Source: Arctopsyche grandis (Eukaryota > Arthropoda > Insecta > Trichoptera > Hydropsychidae). From it: a DNA stretch of 64,000 nt. Position numbers and translations under genes: made by a program. The stretch is taken from NCBI RefSeq assembly GCF_051622035.1, contig NC_135362.1:22529001-22593000 (forward strand), in the 5' to 3' direction. This document shows, in pieces, positions 57,471 to 64,000 of the stretch (positions are counted from its first letter, which is position 1; each line of letters opens with the position of its first letter). The notes beneath the pieces are model-generated. The model had not been told where the DNA came from and did not search any database. It was given only the letters and a program-made list of their open reading frames with translations.

Positions 57471-58297
57471 AAACATTAAATATACGCAAGTTCGTAATAT
57501 TCTCACACAACAGTTCAATTCGATTCGAAAAGAGAGAAACGGTTTCAAATTGCGAGCAATAATAGAATTTTAACTTATTTGAAAAAAATATATTTTTGTA
57601 TTTAACATTATACACAATATTATCCATTAACGCACTCAAAAGTTTAAGATCCAAAAGGTGTGTCGAAAAGTGCATTTTTGATGGATGTTTCCGTGATAAA
57701 ACACATATGTATATATATGTATAATACATAATCATTGTAGTGAACATATTTCATATCCAAAATATTATATAAGAACTAGAAGTTTCCTCGAGAGAGTGTA
57801 TACGCGTTTGTCTGTTTGAGAGCTTACGTTGTATGTATTATACATGTATGTATGTTCGGAAACGAAAATACCTATTATATGTATATGTATATATATATTT
57901 TATATTAACGGATGTTGAAAATAGTCCACAGTAAAGTCTTTATGTACACACAGATAATATTGTCATTTGACGAAAGAATACAGTACAGTGTTTTGAAAAA
58001 ATCACATTTGTTTAATTTGTTAAAATGTTGATGTTCCAAGTTGCTAACAGTCGGTAACACTGTTCACAGCATCTCCAACGGCAAAGGGGAGTCGGTGAGA
58101 TCTTTAGCCTGGTGTACGGGTGCACTGACGCAGCACACCAGCGAGATAAACGGGCCTCAGCGTGAAACAGTCCTACGACACACTCATCCTTACTGAAGTG
58201 GCACACGGATGCATGAATATTAATTGTCCTTATTACTTAAACAAAACTGTATCACAATGATATAATAGCCAGGGCTCGGGCGGAGTTGAAGAAGGGG
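57471..58297 (-). other. probable CNOT2 3' UTR
   Basis: Directly follows the CNOT2 stop codon on the minus strand. 57990-58297 is non-repetitive, as expected for a 3' UTR. The end of the transcript is not defined. Confidence 0.4.
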
Positions 58298-60950
58298 CTA
58301 CGCAGGAAAATGCGGAGGCAACTGCGGCCGTCCTTCCAACTTGGTGTAGTCCAAATAAAACTCTTTGGCGACTTTTCGCCAACTGTGCGCGTCAAAATAG
58401 TAGTAAGTGCCTCGCTCGTACGTCGTCGTCTTCTCTGAAGTCACTAAACCCGGCGCTTGCGTTATCCACACCTTCTCCTCCGTGTGGTATCTCCACTCTC
58501 GGTTATATCTGAAATTTCAAACGTAACACAATACAACCGTACGAAACACAATCTCACACCTAAATCGAATCTATTGTATATATATACTCACAACTCGGCC
58601 GCTGCCGCCACCTGAAGTATATCACCGACGAAACAATAAAACAGGTAAAATAATAGATCATCCTTATATCTGTTCATCTTGAGGGGAGCGAGTTTCTCTC
58701 TGATCGACGTGTTTATCATGTATTCCGGAGGTACGTGATAGTCGATATCTTGCGGCCTACGGTGCGAAAAACACAATTGTAAAATACAAACCACGCTGAA
58801 AATACGAGCGTTTCGTTTTCAAACGTTACAATACCTGCAAGGCACGTCTGACCACGGTCCCGCAAAAGTTAGATAAAGGTTGTCGGGAGAATTTAAATTC
58901 AATCCTAAAGTTGTGAGGTCCTGACCGAGCGCTAGAGAGACTAGTTCGGGTTCTGACTCGGCCGCTCTGATAAACGTCAACAAACCAATTATTCCATACT
59001 GATTAGGAACCATCGACGCCGGTATATTCGTTACATTACCTAAAAACATTGCATCGAATCGTTTAATCGCACATCGTATTTAGTATATGAATTTAGATTT
59101 GTCTGGCGAATTTACCATCTGACGATGTTTGAACTCCCTGTCGGCTCTTATCGATCGATAGATCTGAAGGAGGTGGAGGTGGGATGATGGGCGCGGGTGC
59201 GGGAGGTACTGTGGTCGCATTACTCGAAGGTTCCAAAGTCGTCGAGCCTATCCCCGAACCCACGACTCCACCGACTCCACCGCTATTACTGCTTCCGCCG
59301 CTCGTGCCGGGCAACGCGGGAAAGTCCTCCGATGACATTGTGAATTCATTTTGTTCTGCCGTTGGCTGTTTGACCATGCCGACTGGAAATAAAATTATCT
59401 TTAATATATAATTTCGAAAGAGACTTAACTACATATGTAACTATTGTCATCGAACAATTGAATATTCAAATAAATTTTAATAAAATAAAACCATTCAAAT
59501 AAATTTAATAAAATGTTTACTATGAAATTGGTCATGTTTAAGCTGTTTATATTACAAATACCGAGCGAAGCCGGGTAAAAACACTAGTTTTCAATACAGA
59601 ATATACGAAATATTTCAACGCATACATTTTCAAAGCACTCTCGAATATGTATCGTTTATTCTAACCTCACATATTCATATTTAATTTATACCAGGAAGGC
59701 CTAACATTTGATACAAGTATTATTAGTATTATAAATATTAAATACATATCAATTAACCCTATGAATGCTGACGCCAATGTCTTTGAATGACTTTGAAATA
59801 CGCCGATGTAAAAAATAAACTCCTAACAGCCGAGTATTTTAGATTGTGGCTTGGCATTTAGATTGTGAGCGTTACATTTTAACAACAATGAAGAAGATGG
59901 AACTAGTTTTGGGAAAATACATTCATTAATAGACTTCTTTTGTGTATTTTATATTGTTGCAAGATATATTAGAGAGTCTAAACACACCTTTACAAAACTC
60001 GAAATCCTCGGCGGTAGTTATTTAGGGTTTGTTTGGATTAGCTACAATTTTATACCTGCTTTCTATTGGATTTCTAAATAATTGTAGTTGGAAATTTTGA
60101 CGAAATTTTCAGCGGCTTTCAACAGAAAAGACGTCAGCACTCAAAGGGTTAACATCCACAGAGTCATTTACGGTCAAATTTGTAAATTCGCAGCATTTTA
60201 AAAAATTCAGCGAAATTCTAGATAGATGGGTAAGGTTGCCAATTTCAACGAAAATCAGATAAATTGACAAACTCTGATAGGAAATGATCGACCTGGAGTC
60301 ACAAATCCAAGGTCTGGCCAGCTGAAACCAGTGAGATTTGAACCCTAGACAACTTTGTTCAGAGCATTATATGCTAAACCCTAGTCTATTCTGCTGGTGC
60401 TATGACTATTGGTAGAATATGAAATTACCGTAAGGTTTAGAGCCGGGAGGTGGTACGTGATGAGGGGGTTGCTCTCCGTGGCCTCTAGCCGTGAGTGATG
60501 GAAACTCGCTAGGATCTAATAAAGGTGGTGCACCGTCGCCGTCGTTCGCTCGTCCCATCACCGATCCCGACAATGCGCCTCTCACTGCCTAATGATCGCA
60601 AGAAATCGCATATTGGAATTATATACACACAATAAATTGAAACAAAGACGTGCACAAATGAGGCGAGATCATGTGGATGAGAGGAAGTTCACCATTGGGT
60701 TTGAGGAGGGCATCATAGAGGGCACGAGCGGCCTTCGGTCTGCGAACGTTCGTTGGTTGAAGAGGGCCGTGCGGGCGGTGGGAAGCAGTTGGGTGGGTGG
60801 CGGCGGCAGGGCAGGGGGTGGAGCCGCAACCACACCCCCGCCGCCGCCGAATCCCGCTCCTCCCACAGAACTGCCTCCGGCTCGGCCCCCGACGCCCACA
60901 CCTCCGCCGCCTAAACTGCGCGGGGCTTGTTGGAAATTTAAGTTTGCCAT
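58298..60950 (-). CDS. CNOT2: CNOT2 / Regena, CCR4-NOT complex subunit 2
   Basis: Scaffold subunit of the CCR4-NOT deadenylase; its NOT box pairs with CNOT3 and docks on CNOT1 for mRNA decay and repression. Coding exons on the minus strand: 60693-60950, 60429-60588, 59116-59382, 58835-59039, 58592-58756, 58298-58508. All GT/AG, phases close, 421 aa. The N-terminus is MANLNFQQAPRSLGGGG, the insect Rga-type start, then a Gly/Pro-rich stretch and LFNQRTFADRR near residue 68. Linear motifs EFPSL, KPYVGMVKQP (about 137-146) and EDFPALPG (158-165) match the family. The NOT box is about residues 229-415: VTNIPASMVPNQYGIIGLLT, LALGQDLTTLGLNLNSPDNL, PCRPQDIDYHVPPEYM, DDLLFYLFYCFVGDILQ, YNREWRYHTEEKVWIT, ERGTYYYFDAHSWRKVAKEF. 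Shorter than human CNOT2 (540 aa), mainly in the low-complexity N-terminal half. In-frame GTT precedes the ATG in the first coding exon, so upstream exons are probably 5' UTR. Confidence 0.93.
59398..59587 (+). mobile_element. Helitron H1 abutting a CNOT2 splice acceptor
   Basis: Starts TCTTTAATATATAATTTCGA preceded by A and ends GCGAAGCCGGGTAAAAACAC-TAG followed by T. Its 5' end lies 15 bases upstream (in transcript sense) of the CNOT2 exon that begins at 59382. The splice branch region must therefore come from the element. Confidence 0.8.
59690..60400 (-). mobile_element. SINE in CNOT2 intron, split by a MITE
   Basis: The tail start ACCAGGAAGGCCTAACA is at 59690. The body (GGTCAAATTTGTAAATTCGC, GATAGGAAATGATCGACCTG) resumes after 60153. 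The head has AGGGTTCAAATCTCAC as B box. Closest to the copy at 2690. Confidence 0.7.
59757..60148. mobile_element. piggyBac-like MITE with TTAA duplication
   Basis: Termini CCCTATGAATGCTGACG and CGTCAGCACTCAAAGGG, flanked on both sides by TTAA. CCC...GGG ends plus TTAA are the piggyBac signature. 392 bp, no transposase, inserted in the SINE. Confidence 0.85.
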
Positions 60951-60953
60951 AAC

Positions 60954-62130
60954 CTGCAACTAAACAAAACACAAGTTAACACATCACTTGCAAAACGCCA
61001 GATCTACATATCATACAATGCGAATCGAAACAGATAAGGCAATTCTTATTACACACATACGAACGCGTGAGATAACACGAATGTTTTTGCTTTCGACGCT
61101 GTTTTGAAAATACAAAAACGTGCCACAACATGACCTGTACTTTAATATGCACCGATTATACACATTGTACATTTTACCAGAGATCTGGAGCAAAAGCACG
61201 GTAGTGCCCCACTGCTCTGATAATTTGTTTTCATTCAGAATTCAAAAATTAAATAAATGTATTATTTTAAATATTTTTCAATTTATGATAAATTCAATAT
61301 TTGACGGTTTATTATACTGGAATAATTAGACATCTGGCACAGCATGTAGTTTAGTTATATTATTTGTATTCAATATGTATGTATTTTTACAATTGATATT
61401 TTGTTTTATATACTTTTTTCACTTATTGTTGTTTTGTACAAATAGATGTGTACACTCCTTTTTTTTATTGTATTTATTCCATTGTGATCAAATTATATAC
61501 TTAATTATCATCTATATTCTTGCTACTATGGAAGTTTGGGACAATCTATCAGTAGTTATATTATTTATATGTAATATGTATCTATGTATATATTTTCATG
61601 ATATATATATTGAATGGTAAATATCAAGTATAGCGTCGCCTGGTATTTGACGCAAGTACCTACATATATTGTGTAATTCTTTGTAATTACCGTAGGAAAT
61701 ACTTCAAACATTGGTTGAGGTACGAAATTAGCTTTTAAAAACGCATTCTTGCAAGTATGTCGTAAATAATCCGCGACTTGTGCCGAATTGACGTTTTAGC
61801 TTCCGTCTCGTTCGCTTCCACAATGGAATACAAATGCATTCGTTGATGATTCACCAAAACAACTATGTGGATCCAAATGATATCGAATTGCATACGTTTT
61901 GTGTATGTAAATGCCAGGCCACGCTATTCTTGACGTTAACCTATTAATAAAGATTTATAATTTTTTAATAATAATTAATAAATTAAATAAATATATATGA
62001 TTCCTATTAAAACTATTCGGAGCACTGAGTGGAGTTGCAGCAAGTAAGATGTTGGAGCAGAACAACTCAAAAAGGTGATTGCTCCAGATCTCTGCATTTT
62101 ACGAATGTGACTGCAAATTTGATACATTTT
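60954..62130. other. probable CNOT2 5' intron
   Basis: Lies between the first coding exon and the GC-rich promoter block. AT-rich. A possible donor (CCTACG|GTAATT on the minus strand) at about 61690 could mark a 5' UTR exon, unproven. Confidence 0.35.
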
Positions 62131-62330
62131 GAATTTCGTATATATATATATATGTATATATACAAGGCTTTTTTTTCCATGTAATATACAAGGCTTTTTG
62201 TCTACGCATTTTTTATGTTTCTAATGAATATTACATATAATATAATAATCTTTTCCAATAAAAAACTTGATGAGTGAGACCTTTTTTTACAAAAAAAAAA
62301 AAAAGGCTTGTATATATGTATATATATATT
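62131..62330. repeat. AT-rich inverted repeat (MITE-like)
   Basis: TATATATACAAGGCTTTTTT on the left mirrors AAAAAAAGGCTTGTATATAT on the right; ATACAAGGCTTTTT also occurs a second time at 62188. Class unknown. Confidence 0.55.
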
Positions 62331-62639
62331 TTAATATACAAACGAACTTCTCGAGCACCTCGACTAACTGTTACAAACATTTTCTTGGCGCTTTTCAAAT
62401 GTTTCCATTGAGAATCGATTTAGATTCATATTAGTCTTCCTTTTCGGTATGTTGAAGTTCGCGGTTCTGATTCGACGTTTTGTGCAAAAATGAAAAAAAA
62501 AATTGCTACAACGAATTGGCGAGTCGACTTTTGAAAGATGTGGGCTTCGAACGAAATATGATATGTAGGTATAAAGTAGTGTTTGAGATAGGTTATAGGC
62601 GAATGTGTATGTAGTATTAGACAGGTGTAAAAAGTCGGT

Positions 62640-63250
62640 GGCATCTGTCAGTGTGGCGGGACAATGGCTTGGAGGGTGACAGTCGCAGTAGAACAAAGTG
62701 ACAGTAGGAAGTGGCGTGGAGTGGAGTGGAGTGGAGTGGAATGAGAAGTGAGGAGTGAGGAGTGAGGAAGAGAGACGTACGTGTGAGCTGGAGTGTCCGC
62801 CGGTCGCATTCCGCGACAGTGTCAGCGACTCCACCCCTCGCTCTCCGGCTCTCCCGCCTTCCCGCTCTTCCGCTCTTCCGCTCTTCCGCTCGCCGCTTCG
62901 GTCGGTGGCTTCCCTCGAATGAGACACCACTGGACAGACACTTCGAACGCGTCACTCCAAGCCCGAAGCGAACGTGACGGTGACGGTGACGGTGACGGTG
63001 ACGCTGACACTGATGGTGATAGTGATGGTGACGACGGTGACTACGGCGCAGACGACGGTGCGGCGAGAGGCGACTTGACAGCGAAGGCGAAGATCGAGGC
63101 GTGCTGTCGATGTCGATGTCGACCACAATTAATGGTGGCGGCCACAAACCCTCTGCTAGCGGACCATCTTATGTGCGGGGGACAACACTACCAACCCCAC
63201 GCTACAAATCGCTCTTTCTCCGCTCTACAACTTTTATTTCAATCGCTACG
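62640..63250 (-). promoter_or_regulatory. GC-rich candidate promoter/5' UTR of CNOT2
   Basis: The only long CpG-rich block near CNOT2, upstream of its first coding exon on the same strand. It contains hexamer repeats (GACGGT)n at 62975-63002, TCTTCCGC repeats at 62868-62890 and GTGGAGTG repeats at 62712-62740. ORFs run through it in most frames only because stop codons are rare in GC-rich repeats. Confidence 0.5.
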
Positions 63251-63357
63251 AACCGACCGATCTCTTTCGATTCGTATCTATAATCTGCGGGTAAAATAGA
63301 CACAACGGATTATTTCGTTTCGGGTGAACTTCTCTCTTTAAATACGGTTCGGTGATT

Positions 63358-63549
63358 ACTAGACAAATGTGAACCGGTCGCTCTAGATCGGTCACATGTG
63401 ATCACCCGTCACACTAAAACTGGTCACACCCAAAAATTCAACCAATTTTTAATTTTTGGGTGTGACCAATTTTCGGGTGTGACGAGTGATCACGTGTGAC
63501 TGATCTAGAGCGACCGGGTTGTCCTGTGACTGGTTCACATATGACTAGT
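63358..63549. mobile_element. 192-bp palindromic MITE
   Basis: ACTAGACAAATGTGAACC and GGTTCACATATGACTAGT are the ends. GGTCGCTCTAGATCGGTCAC mirrors GTGACTGATCTAGAGCGACC, and GGTCACACCCAAAAATT mirrors AATTTTTGGGTGTGACC. It folds almost fully, with one extra stretch near the right end. Confidence 0.85.
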
Positions 63550-63578
63550 AGTCCGTTTACCTTAAATACACGCCTATT

Positions 63579-64000
63579 CAGTGCCGGCCTTACACCCTAT
63601 GGTGCCCTCGGGCAATTTTTTCTAAGCGCCCCTAGAAAATTGTGACAAATTATTTTGTGACATTTTAGGGTGGTTTCAGACTAGCGTTTTATACGCGCGT
63701 ATAATATCGTTTTTTGAAGTGCATGTAGGCGCGTATAGGCTCGTCGTTTTCCATACGCGCAACTCGTACGAGCGTAGACGCGCTTATAAGCTCGTATTAT
63801 CCATGTTGATACTAAATCAACACTACCGGTTGGAGATATGGAGGATGAACGAATGAGACGACTGGCATGTTAATGCACGTGTTTATTATATGACAGCTGA
63901 AGACAGAGTGAGTAGCGGCTCTCCGAACCCAGCCGGGTTGGTCCCCACTCGCAGGAAGGCAACCAAACTCGACCATGTCGTATAAGTGAGCCGCCACAGA
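63579..64000. mobile_element. transposon-end sequences, incomplete
   Basis: CAGTGCCGGCCTTACACCCT at 63579 looks like a hAT terminus, but no partner end lies in the window. From 63670, GGGTGGTTTCAGACTAGCGT with TATACGCGCGTATAA palindromes suggests a second element end. 63890-64000 is GC-richer and unassigned. Confidence 0.4.

Noticed and set aside
60592-60963. 123-codon plus-strand ORF rich in Pro/Gly
   Set aside because: It is the antisense shadow of the first CNOT2 coding exon, whose minus-strand frame has family motifs and matching splice phases.
62364-63299. Long overlapping ORFs (168-188 codons) on both strands over the GC-rich block
   Set aside because: They are open in nearly every frame because of GC-rich simple repeats (GACGGT, CTTCCGC, GTGGAGTG). 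No domain and no splice structure; read as promoter/5' UTR sequence of CNOT2.
1-64000. CRISPR arrays, bacterial operons, prophage or secondary-metabolite cluster
   Set aside because: None present; intron structure, splice sites and transposon families are those of an insect nuclear genome.

Overview
This window is nuclear DNA from an insect, most likely a lepidopteran or a close relative. It is AT-rich and intron-rich, with canonical GT/AG introns, and is saturated with young and nested transposable elements: Helitrons, hAT, piggyBac-like and Tigger elements, tRNA-derived SINEs and RTE-type LINE fragments. Palindromic TACATATGTA-type microsatellite runs occur throughout. Nothing looks bacterial: no operons, no dense ORFs, no CRISPR array. 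The order assignment is an inference from repeat style and gene structure and is not proven.

I could reconstruct three protein-coding genes exon by exon, with all splice phases closing. (1) Plus strand, 21948-25299: the axonemal dynein intermediate chain DNAI1 (IC78/IC1 type, WD-repeat protein of the outer dynein arm). It has 14 body exons plus a short 9-codon first exon. Two first-exon candidates exist. The one at 12938 sits behind a TATA box and a palindromic RFX X-box, which is what a ciliary or flagellar gene should have. The other is at 20604. (2) Minus strand, 36094 to 27676: a six-exon EF-hand protein of the sarcoplasmic calcium-binding protein/calexcitin type (416 aa), with a long Lys/Ser-rich N-terminus. 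(3) Minus strand, 60950 to 58298: CNOT2 (Regena/NOT2), a CCR4-NOT deadenylase subunit, six coding exons, 421 aa. A GC-rich block at about 62.6-63.25 kb is its probable promoter/5' UTR.

An orphan, intronless, mutated MSH6 mismatch-repair ATPase fragment lies at 37.1-37.4 kb, upstream of the EF-hand gene.

Layout: 0-12.7 kb is gene-free repeat territory with a head-to-head SINE pair, Helitrons, a MITE and a LINE remnant. 12.7-25.3 kb is the DNAI1 locus, whose 5' part holds two hAT elements, a TTAA MITE and SINEs. 25.7-27.1 kb is a dead RTE retrotransposon. 27.7-36.1 kb is the EF-hand gene, whose introns hold a large foldback MITE, a Tigger with a nested Helitron, hAT MITEs and a 1.87-kb hAT with a perfect target-site duplication (TSD). 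36.6-55 kb is gene-free repeat territory. 57.9-63.3 kb is CNOT2, with a Helitron abutting a splice acceptor and a piggyBac-like MITE inserted in an intronic SINE. The genes show no functional link to each other beyond being neighbours. I found no new biochemical system. The most noteworthy items are the X-box/remote first exon of DNAI1, the MSH6 fragment, the Helitron at the CNOT2 acceptor, and an apparently uncharacterised SINE family with a conserved 3' hairpin.
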